Below are positions 10,601-18,317 of a DNA stretch of 64,000 nt, in pieces. Numbering within the stretch: the first letter of the stretch is position 1; each line of letters starts with the position of its first letter. The DNA comes from Natronosalvus vescus (lineage in GTDB: Archaea; Halobacteriota; Halobacteria; Halobacteriales; Natrialbaceae): assembly GCF_023973145.1 (NCBI RefSeq), contig NZ_CP099546.1, forward strand, positions 2,170,001 through 2,234,000, read 5' to 3'. The notes beneath the pieces are model-generated. The model ran no database searches, had not been told where the DNA came from, and was given only the letters and a program-made list of their open reading frames with translations. The position numbers were made by a program, and so were the translations under genes.

Positions 10601-10929
10601 TGGCACCCCTCGAGGACGGATTCGCCGTTTCCGACGACGGAATCGGGATTCCGGCGGCAGATCGCGAGTCGGTGTTCGAATCGGGGTACACCACGAGCGA
10701 CGACGGCACTGGCTTCGGATTGAGCATCGTCGAACAGATCGCCGAGGCCCACGGGTGGACGGTCGCCGCGACCGAAAGCGACGCGGGTGGGGCCCAGTTC
10801 GAGTTCCGGGACGTTGTTTCCGATGACACGGACTCGACGGACACGACGGAATCGACAGACACGACGGAATCGACGGACACAACGGACACGACGGACGAAC
10901 ACTTCGAGGACGGCTCGACTATCGAGTAA
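7663..10929 (+). CDS. Multi-GAF/PAS sensor histidine kinase
   Basis: A 1088-residue, apparently soluble sensor kinase. Order: N-terminal domain about 1-170 that looks like a degenerate receiver; a linker; three successive GAF domains (about 242-382, 402-542, 556-696), each with the repeated text YRSALTVPVGEFGVFQAVS or a variant; a PAS domain (about 707-826); HisKA with the phospho-acceptor H846 in FASIVSHDLRNPLN; and a HATPase domain with N-box FENLFRNAVEHG, DDGIGIP and GTGFGLSIVEQ. The three GAFs are near copies and probably arose by internal duplication. The last 30 residues are a Thr/Ser/Asp repeat. No membrane segment and no adjacent response regulator, so it probably senses a cytoplasmic ligand. 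Start ATG 7663 chosen over GTG 7528. Confidence 0.9.
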   Translation: MTDTRSLLYFAASAPTAASGACALERVASHYSVTPAVSAVNGDEPRDGDATAARVDDRVLAVADAADLAALTADVDCAVVADSPKATDTDSLLELFGAALASVPAIYFAAGEVDPAVARSTPVIDGFVRQRYADDPLEDTASDGANLDVPVPDDRCLEHLVDEIEWQCCLPSCERRLTRGSSAATDTVPTPGESTDDRPRPAVADSDTPQPRETTIEEPRFERGHLETDAAHTAVAQLHEMATQIVACRSEEPLFELALETADDVLGFDASAFVLAADGGDPPSVYTSGYDEQDLTVADPSLSAGVLGKTYREKRSFLIEEVAAEPEARPYEDSYRSAISVPVGEYGVFQAISTEAAAYSEVDRKLAEVLAAHVGETIRRIRVEHHLRERQQTVTSLHESVVKLVSADTETALFERTVAAAERILELDVCYLGIVEGDSFVPRGRSSWPVRDDLEPLPLTHGVMGETYRTGESVYISDAADDDRTNDHNGGFRSALTVPVGEFGVIQAVSTAVDCYDDVDRELLELLATHVEQALSRFRVEAELRDRREQLTRLHQGAARIIGAPDEGTIYERALETTETVLELDVCVFLSADLDNDELVPEAYSSAMDERFVRRVSLEYGAVGSVYQSGEPSIIDDLGESAAVDDEWEQYRSALTAPIGEQGVFQAVSDTVAAFDSASLELVELLCSHVSEALARTRAETKLVEERDRLSALFENVPDPTVQYELSGGEATVQAVNDRFEAVFGFDAETIIHEDVDEFIVPPEYEEEAQRLNEALLAGETLRTVTRRQTATEVRDFLINVVPLTAGERSVEGYAIYTDITEQKRHERALTAKNERLDEFASIVSHDLRNPLNVAQGYLEIVTDSGDHTHLREVEDALDRMDELIDQPLTLSRHGTLISETERLTLHAVARQAWSLVDTGDAVLELGDDVAFEADRARLAELFENLFRNAVEHGSTSHSIADAPDSTDDDGTQTELTITVAPLEDGFAVSDDGIGIPAADRESVFESGYTTSDDGTGFGLSIVEQIAEAHGWTVAATESDAGGAQFEFRDVVSDDTDSTDTTESTDTTESTDTTDTTDEHFEDGSTIE
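10826..10900 (+). repeat. Coding tandem repeat at the 3' end of the histidine kinase gene
   Basis: Units based on GACACGACGGAATCGACG and the shorter GACACGACG follow each other, encoding repeated STDTTE/DTTDTT text. The array lies after the ATPase domain and before the stop, so it makes a flexible acidic tail. Its copy number is likely to vary between strains. Confidence 0.7.
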
Positions 10930-10972
10930 TCGTTCGGTGCCGCTAGCGATGTCGATTCTGCCGTCGGGAAAA

Positions 10973-11977
10973 CTACTCCTCGAGGGCCAGCGACGCCAAC
11001 ATCGCCTCGAGCTGGAGGCGCTCGTTCGCCCCCTCGGTGATCCGGTAGTCGACCTCGCCGAGGCGCTCGAGCAGCCTGACCGTCGCCAGTTCCTCCAGGT
11101 CGAACTCCCAGGCCGACCGGTGAAGCTGGTCGATCACGTCGCCGCCGGCGAGTCCCCGGTCGGTCAGTAGCGACTCGAGGGTGGCTCTGGCGGCGGTGAA
11201 ATCGCCCGCGATGGCTTTCTCGACCATCTCCTCGACCTCCTCCGGGCGGGCGGTGGCGGTGATGGCGAACACACCCTCCTCGTCGACCGTTTCGCCCATG
11301 ACGGCGGCCGCCTGGAGGCCGTTGATCGCCTTTCGCATGTCTCCCGCCGCGGCGTAGACGAGCGCGTCGACGCCGTCGGTGGTGACATCGATCTCTTCCG
11401 TGGCCGCGATCTCCCTGACCTGGGCCTCGACGGCCTCATCCGACAGCTCCGTGAAGCGAAACACCGCACATCGGGACTGAATCGGGTCGATGATCTGGCT
11501 CGAGTAGTTACACGAGAGGATAAAGCGGGTGTTGTGCGAGAACTGTTCCATCGTTCGGCGCAGGGCCGACTGGGCGTCCTTCGTCAGCGCGTCGGCCTCG
11601 TCCAGGAAGATGATGCGGTAGTTGTGGCCGCCGAAACTCGAGCGCGCGAAGTTCTTGATTCGGTCGCGAACGACGTCGATGCCGCGCTCGTCGGAGGCGT
11701 TCAGCTCGAGGAAGTTCTCCCGCCAGTCCTCGCCGTAGAGTTCGCGGGCGACGGCCTGTGCGGCGGTCGTCTTCCCGGTTCCCGCCGGCCCCGAAAAGAG
11801 CAGGTTCGGCAGGTCGTTTTGCTCGACGTAGCTCACCAGCCGTGGGACGATGTTCTCGTGGCCTTTGATCTCGTCCAGCGTCTCTGGCCGGTACTTCTCG
11901 ATCCAGACTTCGGTTCGGCCGGCGACCGACTCCTCACGGGGGGCCTCCGGTGACGACTCGGGCTCGTCCTCGCTCAT
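10973..11977 (-). CDS. rfcS: Replication factor C small subunit (clamp loader)
   Basis: The AAA+ small subunit of the archaeal clamp loader, which opens and loads the PCNA ring onto primed DNA. It is 334 residues, typical of the family. Visible motifs: Walker [13 protein letters not shown] (K69), Walker [11 protein letters not shown], sensor 1 [10 protein letters not shown] and the SRC arginine-finger motif [11 protein letters not shown]. The tail is alpha-helical and fits the RFC collar. The ATG at 11977 (MSEDEPESS) is used; the longer open frame would add 30 basic residues unlike the family. It converges on the histidine kinase gene. Confidence 0.95.
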   Translation of the reverse strand: MSEDEPESSPEAPREESVAGRTEVWIEKYRPETLDEIKGHENIVPRLVSYVEQNDLPNLLFSGPAGTGKTTAAQAVARELYGEDWRENFLELNASDERGIDVVRDRIKNFARSSFGGHNYRIIFLDEADALTKDAQSALRRTMEQFSHNTRFILSCNYSSQIIDPIQSRCAVFRFTELSDEAVEAQVREIAATEEIDVTTDGVDALVYAAAGDMRKAINGLQAAAVMGETVDEEGVFAITATARPEEVEEMVEKAIAGDFTAARATLESLLTDRGLAGGDVIDQLHRSAWEFDLEELATVRLLERLGEVDYRITEGANERLQLEAMLASLALEE

Positions 11978-12192
11978 ACCCGCGACGAGGGGAGCGCCGA
12001 CAATAAAACGACCGAAGCGGCTGGCGGGGTAACGTTCGAGTCGCCGCCGAATCGTCGCTGGGGTCATCGTGGAATCGGTGCTCGAGTTCGGGAGACGTAC
12101 ATACTCAGGGGTGTACTCGGTGTGCTCGACCTGGACGTTTTCACGTACTCTCGGTGCGGATGATCGTTCCTCTCGGGTGGAACCACCGTCGC

Positions 12193-12201
12193 ATTTTATT
12201 A
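12193..12201 (+). promoter_or_regulatory. TATA-like box of the bactofilin-like gene
   Basis: ATTTTATTA centred 27 nt before the ATG at 12224, the spacing expected for a leaderless haloarchaeal transcript. Confidence 0.6.
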
Positions 12202-12223
12202 CCGAGATAGGTGTCCGTTCAGT

Positions 12224-13315
12224 ATGTCACCTCATTCACACCTCCGCCAGTTCCTCGTCACGCTCGTCATCGTGGCGCTGGTCGGGGTCGCGCTCGCGCC
12301 GGGAACGGCGCTGGCCCAATCCCAAACGGGTACCGGTGGCAACGTCGTCGTCGAAGCCGGCGAGACCGTCGACGAGGTCAACGCCTTCGCCGGAAACGTC
12401 CGTATCGAGGGCACCGTCACCGGGGACGTCAACGCCGTCGCTGGCAACGTCGTCGTCGAAGACGGTGGCGAGGTCGGTGGCGACCTCAACGGCGTGGCCG
12501 GCACCATCGAGATCCATGGCCACGTCAGCGGCGACGTCGCGGTCGCCGCCGGCACCCTCGAGGTCGGCGAAACCGGGACCGTCGACGGCGTCCTCGAGGC
12601 CGGTGCCGGGACGATCGTTCTGGATGGGACGATCGCGGGCGACGTGACCGTCGGTGCCGAGGTCATCACGCTCGGGGAGACGGCGGTGATCGAGGGCGAC
12701 CTCCGGTACGACGGCGACCTCGAGGGGAACACGGACGCCGTCGCCGGCGACATCACGCGCGACTCGACGCTCGGCGTGGATCTCGCCCCGGTGATCGTTC
12801 CCCTCGCGACCTGGGTGGCTGCGGCGTACGCCCTGGCGGCGAATCTGCTTCTGGGGGCCATCCTGCTCGCGCTGTTCCCGCGGTTTTCCGACGGCGTGGC
12901 GGCCAGGGTGGCGACCGATCCGCTTCGAACGGGTGCGATCGGACTGGTGGCGCTCGTCGGCATCCCGATTCTGTTGGTCGCGATCGCGATCACCGTCATC
13001 GGCATTCCGATCGCGCTGGTTGGGATGCTCGCGTTCGCCCTGTTCGTCTGGGTCGGGATCGTCTACGGCCGCTTCGCCGTCGCCGCGTGGGCGCTCTCGC
13101 TGATCGACGTCCGCAACCGCTGGCTGGCCCTCGTCGTGGGATTGGTCGCGGGCGCGTTCCTGACGCTCGTGCCGATCGTCGGCTGGTTCCTGAACCTCCT
13201 GATCACCGTGCTCGGTCTCGGCGCGCTCGCGGGTGGGCTGGTCGCGCACCGCCGCCGTGTCAGTCAACCAGAGTCGGATACAGGTGTCACCGAAGCGGCG
13301 TCAGGGCCACGGTAA
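12224..13315 (+). CDS. Bactofilin-like (polymer-forming) membrane protein
   Basis: A 363-residue protein with three parts. Residues 1-32 form a signal peptide or anchor ending TALAQ. Residues about 36-180 are a right-handed beta-solenoid-like repeat ([66 protein letters not shown]) typical of polymer-forming/bactofilin domains. Residues about 195-340 carry five or six hydrophobic helices. In bacteria bactofilins assemble cytoskeletal filaments inside the cell; here the signal-like start would put the repeats outside, so a cell-surface or membrane-organising role is my inference. It stands alone, with a clear TATA box. Confidence 0.8.
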   Translation: MSPHSHLRQFLVTLVIVALVGVALAPGTALAQSQTGTGGNVVVEAGETVDEVNAFAGNVRIEGTVTGDVNAVAGNVVVEDGGEVGGDLNGVAGTIEIHGHVSGDVAVAAGTLEVGETGTVDGVLEAGAGTIVLDGTIAGDVTVGAEVITLGETAVIEGDLRYDGDLEGNTDAVAGDITRDSTLGVDLAPVIVPLATWVAAAYALAANLLLGAILLALFPRFSDGVAARVATDPLRTGAIGLVALVGIPILLVAIAITVIGIPIALVGMLAFALFVWVGIVYGRFAVAAWALSLIDVRNRWLALVVGLVAGAFLTLVPIVGWFLNLLITVLGLGALAGGLVAHRRRVSQPESDTGVTEAASGPR

Positions 13316-13407
13316 GGTCACGCCGACGCCACGAGATGCCCGACCCTCGATGACGAAGACGGCTGAGCGACGCGCTCAAGTGCACTCGAGGGCAACGACG
13401 CGTAGGA

Positions 13408-13632
13408 ATGTCCACTCGCGTCACCGTCGACGTCAAAGGTGAAGGGGTGCAGGAACTCGCGTTCGAGTCACTCGAGGACGACGGCGAGGTGCCCACCTAC
13501 GCGGACGCGCTGGCCGCCGTCGATCTGAGTCCCCACGAGGTGAGCGTCCTCGTCGACGGCCGTCCGGTGCCCGAGGATCAACCGATCGACACCGAGACGA
13601 TGACCGTGTTGCGGATGATCAAGGGCGGATAG
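13408..13632 (+). CDS. samp2: Ubiquitin-like small archaeal modifier protein, SAMP2 type
   Basis: A 74-residue beta-grasp protein ending in the di-glycine used for adenylation and conjugation (VLRMIKGG). The text YADALAAVDLSPHEVSVLVDGRPVPEDQPI closely follows Haloferax SAMP2 as I remember it. SAMP2 is both a protein modifier (through lysine isopeptide bonds) and a sulfur carrier for tRNA thiolation, activated by UbaA. No E1-like or protease partner is nearby. The start ATG 13408 gives eight more N-terminal residues than the Haloferax protein. Confidence in the family is high; the dual role is known from the family, not seen here. Confidence 0.9.
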   Translation: MSTRVTVDVKGEGVQELAFESLEDDGEVPTYADALAAVDLSPHEVSVLVDGRPVPEDQPIDTETMTVLRMIKGG

Positions 13633-13802
13633 CGACCTGCTCGAGGCTGTTCGCGTTCGTGATTTCCTTCCCTCGAGTCGTCGCTGTCTCTCGTGACTCG
13701 AGTCACAAATTCTGTCGTAAAATGTTACCAAATCTGTAGTGTTTACTTTAGAAACTATAGTATAGACCATACCCAGTGTTTGTCGCCGTTTGAGCCCACT
13801 CC

Positions 13803-14480
13803 TCACCCCTCGAGTCGTGCCTCGAAGAATGTCCAGGGGGCGTCATCGTCGCCATCCTCTCCATTGCCGTTATCGTCGTCCTCGTCAGCCCGATCAGTCG
13901 CCAGCGAGGACGGGCCGCCCCACACGTCGACGATGGAAAACCCGGCGTCCTGCAGGTGTGCTCGCGCCTTCTCGGGGCCGGCGATGTCCCACTGCATGTG
14001 CACGCCGCGCTCGAGCCAGTCCGGGTTCTCGCCGACCCACTCGGTCGTTCCCTCACAGAGCAGGACGCGACCACCGGGGCGCAACACCCGGGCGAACTCC
14101 TCGAGAACCGTCGGGTGGTCGTCCATGGGAACGTGGATCAACGACCAGTAGGCGACGGCCGCGTCGAACGACTCGCTCTGGACGGGGAGCGAGGTCATAT
14201 CACCCTGCGCGAGCGACGCGTTGGGGGCGTTCGCCGCCGCCAGCTCCAGTTGTACCCGAGAGAGGTCGATTCCGACGGCACTCACGTCCGGGTCGTCGCT
14301 CAGCCGGGTGAGAACGGGCCTGCCCGGCCCGCAGCCGGCGTCGAGAACGAGCGCCTGGGCGGGCAGCGACTCGAGAAACGGCTCGAGCAGTTCCATCCCG
14401 AGGTCCGACGTGGATCGTTCCTCGAGGTACCCGTCGGCTAACTCGTCGTACGCCCGGCGAATGTCGTCGATATCGACCAT
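13803..14480 (-). CDS. Class I SAM-dependent methyltransferase
   Basis: A 225-residue Rossmann-fold methyltransferase. Motif I is VLDAGCGPGRPV (about 46-57), the acidic end of strand beta-2 is SAVGIDLSRVQ, motif II region AQGDMTSLPVQSESFDAAVAYWSLIHVP, and motif III RVLRPGGRVLLCEG. It belongs to the broad methyltransferase 11/25 type used on small molecules; the substrate cannot be read from sequence. A short acidic Asp/Gly/Asn insert lies near the C-terminus. The ATG at 14480 is used instead of the GTG one codon earlier. It converges on samp2 across an AT-rich gap. Confidence 0.82.
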   Translation of the reverse strand: MVDIDDIRRAYDELADGYLEERSTSDLGMELLEPFLESLPAQALVLDAGCGPGRPVLTRLSDDPDVSAVGIDLSRVQLELAAANAPNASLAQGDMTSLPVQSESFDAAVAYWSLIHVPMDDHPTVLEEFARVLRPGGRVLLCEGTTEWVGENPDWLERGVHMQWDIAGPEKARAHLQDAGFSIVDVWGGPSSLATDRADEDDDNGNGEDGDDDAPWTFFEARLEG

Positions 14481-14570
14481 CACCGGTGGGTCGGACGCCT
14501 GTTAGTTAACGTTGTGGCCGGTGTGGTATCCGTTGGCAACCTGGGTCTCGAGGCGGAAGACGATGAGCGG

Positions 14571-15485
14571 TCAGTCGTCCATCCGAACACTCGCCGCGTC
14601 CGCTCGACCCGGCGTCGCCGACTTCTCCGTGCGGCCGCCGAGCGTCTCGAAGTCGAAGTTCTCGAAGTCCTCGGGCGTTTCGCCCTCCACGGCGTAGACG
14701 TACAGCGCCGTCTTGGCGATCCCCCAGACGGTCTGGTTGAGCAGGTAGGCGGTGACGAACGCGCCGCCGACGAGGAAGATGCCGAGGACAATCCCCGGCC
14801 CGGGGAACACTGCGGCCACCGGAACGGAGACGACCAGCGCGAGCGCCACCATTCCGATGCCGAGCAGGCCGACGATCAGGGTGATCCCGAAGCCGGCACC
14901 GATGGTCTCACCCCAGGTCTCCTTGAACGCGCTCCCACTCTTTTTGAACATCGAGGTCACCGAGACGTCCTCGAAGACGATCACGGGGACGATCAGGAAC
15001 GTCATGATCGACCAGCCGACGGCGAACAGCGTCCCGAGCAGTGAGGCGATCGGATTGTCGGCCTCCTCGAGCGATTTCAAGATGATACTGACGGTTGCAG
15101 CGATCGCCGACCAGACGATGATCGGCCCCAGTCGATCGTTGATGGCTCCCATGCACTTGCGAATGCCGGGCTCTCGCCCGTGAAACGCCTCGTTCGCGCC
15201 GTAGACTAACGCCGCGGAGAAGTAGGTGCTGAAGAACGTGGTAACGAAATAGAGGCCGAAGAGGACGACGTACTCGAGGCCGCTGCCGACCAGATTCGCG
15301 ACGAGCAGGGGAACGAAAAACAGGACGAAAAAGAAGAGACTCGAGAGTCCGGCGAGCAGCGGGAACACCACGAGCTTCGGATGGTGGCGAATCACACTGA
15401 AGCTGTCCTTCGTGAGCGTCCACCCGGTTTTGAAGCGATCCACGATACCGATCCCACCTGACGTTGATCGTGTCCCCAGTGACAT
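14571..15485 (-). CDS. Polytopic membrane protein, DUF6159-like
   Basis: A 304-residue integral membrane protein. After a short N-terminal tail it has FKTGWTLTKDSFSVIRHHPKL, then six or so hydrophobic segments (LVVFPLLAGLSSLFFFVLFFVPLLVA, VVLFGLYFVTTFFSTYFSAAL, IIVWSAIAATVSIIL, SIMTFLIVPVIVFE and others). The pattern of HPKLVVFPLL, VPVIVFEDVS and KKSGSAFKETWGE fits the DUF6159 family, whose function is unknown. The C-terminal 40 residues are charged and cytoplasmic. It is a single-gene unit, transcribed away from ridA. Confidence 0.78.
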   Translation of the reverse strand: MSLGTRSTSGGIGIVDRFKTGWTLTKDSFSVIRHHPKLVVFPLLAGLSSLFFFVLFFVPLLVANLVGSGLEYVVLFGLYFVTTFFSTYFSAALVYGANEAFHGREPGIRKCMGAINDRLGPIIVWSAIAATVSIILKSLEEADNPIASLLGTLFAVGWSIMTFLIVPVIVFEDVSVTSMFKKSGSAFKETWGETIGAGFGITLIVGLLGIGMVALALVVSVPVAAVFPGPGIVLGIFLVGGAFVTAYLLNQTVWGIAKTALYVYAVEGETPEDFENFDFETLGGRTEKSATPGRADAASVRMDD

Positions 15486-15589
15486 ATGACACTGATAACG
15501 AATAACGGGTAATTAAGTGTTTATCTCGAATAAGATGTCACTCGCTCCGGTGGGATCTGACGCTGACGTAGTCGCTTCCGTTTCGCCGG

Positions 15590-15597
15590 TTTTTAAG
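15590..15597 (+). promoter_or_regulatory. TATA-like box of the RidA gene
   Basis: TTTTTAAG centred 28 nt before the ATG at 15622; it supports that ATG as the start, since the open frame begins over 100 nt earlier. Confidence 0.6.
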
Positions 15598-15621
15598 TCA
15601 CCCTGGCGAATCTCTCCGCGT

Positions 15622-16002
15622 ATGAAGCGCATTATCAGCACTGACGACGCACCCGCCGCCGTCGGCGCGTACAGCCAGGCGACGACCGACGACTCCCTGC
15701 TCTTTACGGCGGGCCAGATCCCGCTCACCCCCGATGGCGACCTGCTCGACGACGAACCGATCGCCACTCAGACCGAACAGTCCCTCGACAACATCGAGGC
15801 CGTCCTCGAGGAAGCCGGAGCGACGATGGACGACGTCCTGAAGGTGACCGTCCTGCTCGCCGACATCGAGGACTTCGAGGCGATGAACGAGGTCTACGCG
15901 GGCTACTTCGGCGACGAACCACCGGCCCGGAGTGCGTTCGAGGTCGCGAACCTCCCCAAAGGCGTCGGCATCGAGATCGAAGCGATCGCCAGCCTCGAGT
16001 AG
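15622..16002 (+). CDS. ridA: RidA-family enamine/imine deaminase
   Basis: RidA proteins hydrolyse reactive enamine/imine intermediates made by PLP enzymes such as threonine dehydratase, protecting the cell. This 126-residue protein has the conserved text GAYSQATTDDSLLFTAGQIP, TEQSLDNIEAVLEEAGATMDD and the active-site arginine in PPARSAFEVANLP. Length and motifs are standard for a trimeric cytoplasmic RidA. A TATA-like box sits 28 nt upstream. It is followed six nucleotides later by a small membrane protein gene, so the two are probably co-transcribed. Confidence 0.92.
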   Translation: MKRIISTDDAPAAVGAYSQATTDDSLLFTAGQIPLTPDGDLLDDEPIATQTEQSLDNIEAVLEEAGATMDDVLKVTVLLADIEDFEAMNEVYAGYFGDEPPARSAFEVANLPKGVGIEIEAIASLE

Positions 16003-16008
16003 TCGTCC

Positions 16009-16275
16009 GTGGACGTTCGCGTGAAGTCGGCCCTCCTTTGGGGGGCCGTCGGGTTCATGGCCTTCCTGGTGCTCGTCCAGGGGTACGCGCTCCTCCGGGA
16101 GCCGCTGGTGTCGATCACCCAGGGGTTCGTGGTCGCGGTGCTCGTCGGGATCGGCGCAGCGGGCGCCGCGTACCTGCTCGAGCACCGGATCGCGGCGTGG
16201 TCTGCCGCCCGTGCTCGCGCTGGGGATCGTAATGGCGATGGCGATGGTGATGGTGGTAGTAAGAGTGCGAAATGA
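16009..16275 (+). CDS. Small haloarchaeal membrane protein
   Basis: An 88-residue protein with two predicted membrane helices (ALLWGAVGFMAFLVLVQGYAL and GFVVAVLVGIGAAGAAYLL) and a charged, Gly/Asp-rich tail. The start is a GTG at 16009; another GTG four codons later is possible. It begins only seven bases after the ridA stop, so it is probably in the same transcript. I do not recognise a function. Confidence 0.65.
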   Translation: MDVRVKSALLWGAVGFMAFLVLVQGYALLREPLVSITQGFVVAVLVGIGAAGAAYLLEHRIAAWSAARARAGDRNGDGDGDGGSKSAK

Positions 16276-16346
16276 GGACACGGCGCTCGGTACCGCCGAC
16301 GCCTATACGTAACAGTTAAACGACCGACCCGGTTATGCTCGAGTGA

Positions 16347-16428
16347 GCCAGGATGGCCGAACGGTAAGGCGCACGCCTGGAAAGCGTGTTCCCTTTCGGG
16401 ATTCAGGGTTCAAATCCCTGTCCTGGCG
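16347..16428 (+). tRNA. tRNA-Ser (anticodon GGA)
   Basis: An 82-base tRNA without intron. The acceptor stem pairs GCCAGGA (16347-16353) with TCCTGGC (16421-16427), with G at 16428 as discriminator and no encoded CCA. The anticodon stem CACGC/GCGTG encloses the loop CTGGAAA, giving anticodon GGA, which reads UCC and UCU serine codons. A long variable arm (TTCCCTTTCGGGAT region) marks it as a class II tRNA. The T-arm reads CAGGGTTCAAATCCCTG. A copy of the last 22 bases occurs 154 bases downstream. Confidence 0.95.
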
Positions 16429-16582
16429 CTATCGTGATTTCACACCCTGGGAGCGGCGCGTAGCGACGCGAGCAATTCGAAATCACGAGGCGCGATACAC
16501 GGGGATTTGAATCAGGGAGGTCGCACGGAGCGAGCAACGCGAGCGAGTACGTCCGACCGTGGTTCAAATCCCTGTCCTGGCG
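16407..16582 (+). mobile_element. Possible attachment-site remnant at tRNA-Ser
   Basis: The last 22 bases of the tRNA gene (16407-16428, T-arm and acceptor 3' strand) are repeated exactly at 16561-16582. A third, inverted and shorter T-arm-like piece (GGGGATTTGAATC, 16501-16513) lies between them. Tyrosine integrases of haloarchaeal viruses and integrative elements typically recombine at tRNA 3' ends and leave such direct repeats. No integrase or cargo gene remains in the 132 bases between, so this would be a scar or an excised element; the inference is moderate. Confidence 0.55.
16434..16486. repeat. Inverted repeat directly after tRNA-Ser
   Basis: GTGATTTC at 16434-16441 pairs with GAAATCAC at 16479-16486. 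It lies between the tRNA and its duplicated 3' end, so it may be part of an integrated and decayed element or a tRNA terminator region. Confidence 0.5.
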
Positions 16583-16662
16583 TCTTCTGCGAAGAATAAT
16601 CGTGTGGATCGCGGAACGTCCAGAAACCATACCATTACAACCCACCGCTCGAGAGCCAGCGT

Positions 16663-17247
16663 ATGCCACTCGGTGCCCACCTCTGGAACCTCCTGACTGC
16701 CCCGGGCGTCGTCGTCCACGAGTTCGCACACAAACTTGCCTGTGACATGACTGGTGTCCCCGTGACGGAGGTCGCGTACTTCAGGCTGGGTGACCCGCCG
16801 GGATACGTCCGACATCACGAACCGTCCCGGTACCTGACGTCGTTTGCTATTAGCGTCGCCCCGTTTTTCGTCAACACCGTGATCGCGAGTGCGCTGTTCG
16901 CCGGCTGCTGGCTCCTCCTGTCGACGCTAACGACTGGGCCGCTCGAGCCCACCCTGGCGCTGCTCGAGACGCTGCTCGCCGCCCCGCGTGAGATCCTGGG
17001 CGGTACGATCGCGCTCGCATGGGTTGGATTTGCCACGGGACTGCACGCCTTCCCGAGCACCGGCGACGCGAACACGCTGTGGACGCGAACGCGCTCGGAG
17101 TGGCGAACCGCGCCGCTCGTCATCGCGGGGATTCCGTTCGTCGTTCTCATCTACCTGGCCAACCTGCTCTCGTGGGCCTACGCCGACGTACTGTACGCGC
17201 TGGGGCTCGCCATCGCCACGTTCGTACTCGTCGGAGCGGTCATCTAA
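16663..17247 (+). CDS. Putative membrane metalloprotease-like protein (HEFAH motif)
   Basis: A 194-residue membrane protein with a zinc-protease-type motif VVVHEFAHKLACDMTGV (HEFAH, residues 19-23) at the end of the first hydrophobic segment, followed by three or four membrane helices (FAISVAPFFVNTVIASALFAGCWLLL, ILGGTIALAWVGFATGLHAF, VIAGIPFVVLIYLANLLSW, ALGLAIATFVLVGAVI). The layout resembles intramembrane M50-like or DUF3267-type proteins; PSTGDANTLW could supply a third metal ligand (Asp). The substrate is unknown. It sits alone just after the tRNA repeat. Confidence 0.72.
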   Translation: MPLGAHLWNLLTAPGVVVHEFAHKLACDMTGVPVTEVAYFRLGDPPGYVRHHEPSRYLTSFAISVAPFFVNTVIASALFAGCWLLLSTLTTGPLEPTLALLETLLAAPREILGGTIALAWVGFATGLHAFPSTGDANTLWTRTRSEWRTAPLVIAGIPFVVLIYLANLLSWAYADVLYALGLAIATFVLVGAVI

Positions 17248-17275
17248 CGCGTCAATACGGAGTCGATAGTCGTCT

Positions 17276-17291
17276 ATCGCGCTAACGCGAT
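17276..17291 (+). terminator. Possible stem-loop after the metalloprotease-like gene
   Basis: ATCGCG-CTAA-CGCGAT forms a perfect 6-bp hairpin with a 4-base loop, 29 bases after the stop. There is no following T tract, so a terminator role is tentative. The flanks 17258-17268 and 17309-17319 share the words CGGAGTCGATA, a small local duplication. Confidence 0.3.
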
Positions 17292-17351
17292 CGTCAGACG
17301 CACCAACGCGGAGTCGATACGTCCATACGGGTGGCCCGCCACGCTTCGCCC

Positions 17352-18218
17352 ATGAACGCAGACGCCGTCGTCCTCGACATCGACGGAGTGGTAGTCGACG
17401 TCGCCGACTCCTATCGCCGGGCCATCGTCGAGTCCGTCGAGCGAGTGTACGACCGGACGATTCGCAAGGAGGACATTCAGCTGTTCAAGGACGCGGGCGG
17501 GTTCAACAACGACTGGGAACTCACCTACGCCGCCGCGCTCTACGTGCTGGCCGCCGGCGAGGGCTACCAGCAGTCGCTCGAGACCTTCACCGATGCCATC
17601 GCCGCCGAAGGCGGGGGGATCGAGGCCGCTGAAATCGTCGTCCGAACGGAGATCGGTGCACGAGCGACTGAGCGCGTCCGTCGCCGCTGGGATCGCGAGA
17701 GCCTCCGGGACGTCTTCCAGCAACTGTACCTCGGGAGCGACCTGTACCGAGCGCTCGAGGGCAGCGATCCCGACATCGAGTGGCGGGGGTTCATCCACGA
17801 CGAACCGCTGTTGCTCGACCCCGACACGCGGGACGTCCTCACTGGCCGCTACGAAGTCGGCGTCCTCACGGGTCGTCCGGCCGCCGAGGCCGACATCGCC
17901 CTCGAACGTGTGGGGCTCGAGGTGTCGGCCGATCACCGGTTTACGATGGACGACTGGGAGGAGGGCAAACCACACCCGCGCGCGCTGCGAACGCTCGCTG
18001 AACGATTCGACGCCGACACGATCGTCTTCGTGGGGGACACCCTCGACGACGTCCGAACGGCGGTCAACGCGAGCGAGGTCGACCCCGACCGAACCTACCA
18101 CGGCGTCGGCGTCCTCACCGGGGGGCTGACCGGCGACACCGGCCGGGGAAAATACGACCGTGAGGGTGCCGCGGCCGTCCTCGAGTCGGTGAACGAGTTG
18201 CCGTCGTTGCTCGAGTGA
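17352..18218 (+). CDS. HAD-superfamily phosphatase (subfamily IA, TIGR01548-like)
   Basis: A 288-residue cytoplasmic HAD hydrolase. Motif I is [11 protein letters not shown] with the nucleophile D9 and D11; motif II is VLTGRPAAE; motif III lysine is in [10 protein letters not shown]; motif IV is [13 protein letters not shown]. The cap between about 15 and 160 is helical. The overall pattern, including [18 protein letters not shown], is that of a family common in haloarchaea and cyanobacteria whose substrate has not been settled. The ATG at 17352 gives the canonical start seven residues into the open frame. Confidence 0.85.
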   Translation: MNADAVVLDIDGVVVDVADSYRRAIVESVERVYDRTIRKEDIQLFKDAGGFNNDWELTYAAALYVLAAGEGYQQSLETFTDAIAAEGGGIEAAEIVVRTEIGARATERVRRRWDRESLRDVFQQLYLGSDLYRALEGSDPDIEWRGFIHDEPLLLDPDTRDVLTGRYEVGVLTGRPAAEADIALERVGLEVSADHRFTMDDWEEGKPHPRALRTLAERFDADTIVFVGDTLDDVRTAVNASEVDPDRTYHGVGVLTGGLTGDTGRGKYDREGAAAVLESVNELPSLLE

Positions 18219-18317
18219 GTTGTTGTGGTGCTGATGGGGGGCCACCACCATCGAACCTGACTGTCCACGCAGGATCGCCCACCTGTTTTTTGCCCGTTGG
18301 CACCGCATTCGTGACCC

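Noticed and set aside
17352-18218. Reading the HAD gene as imidazoleglycerol-phosphate dehydratase phosphatase domain or other named enzyme
   Set aside because: Motifs show only a generic HAD phosphatase; hisB is a separate gene at 29422, and nothing points to a substrate.
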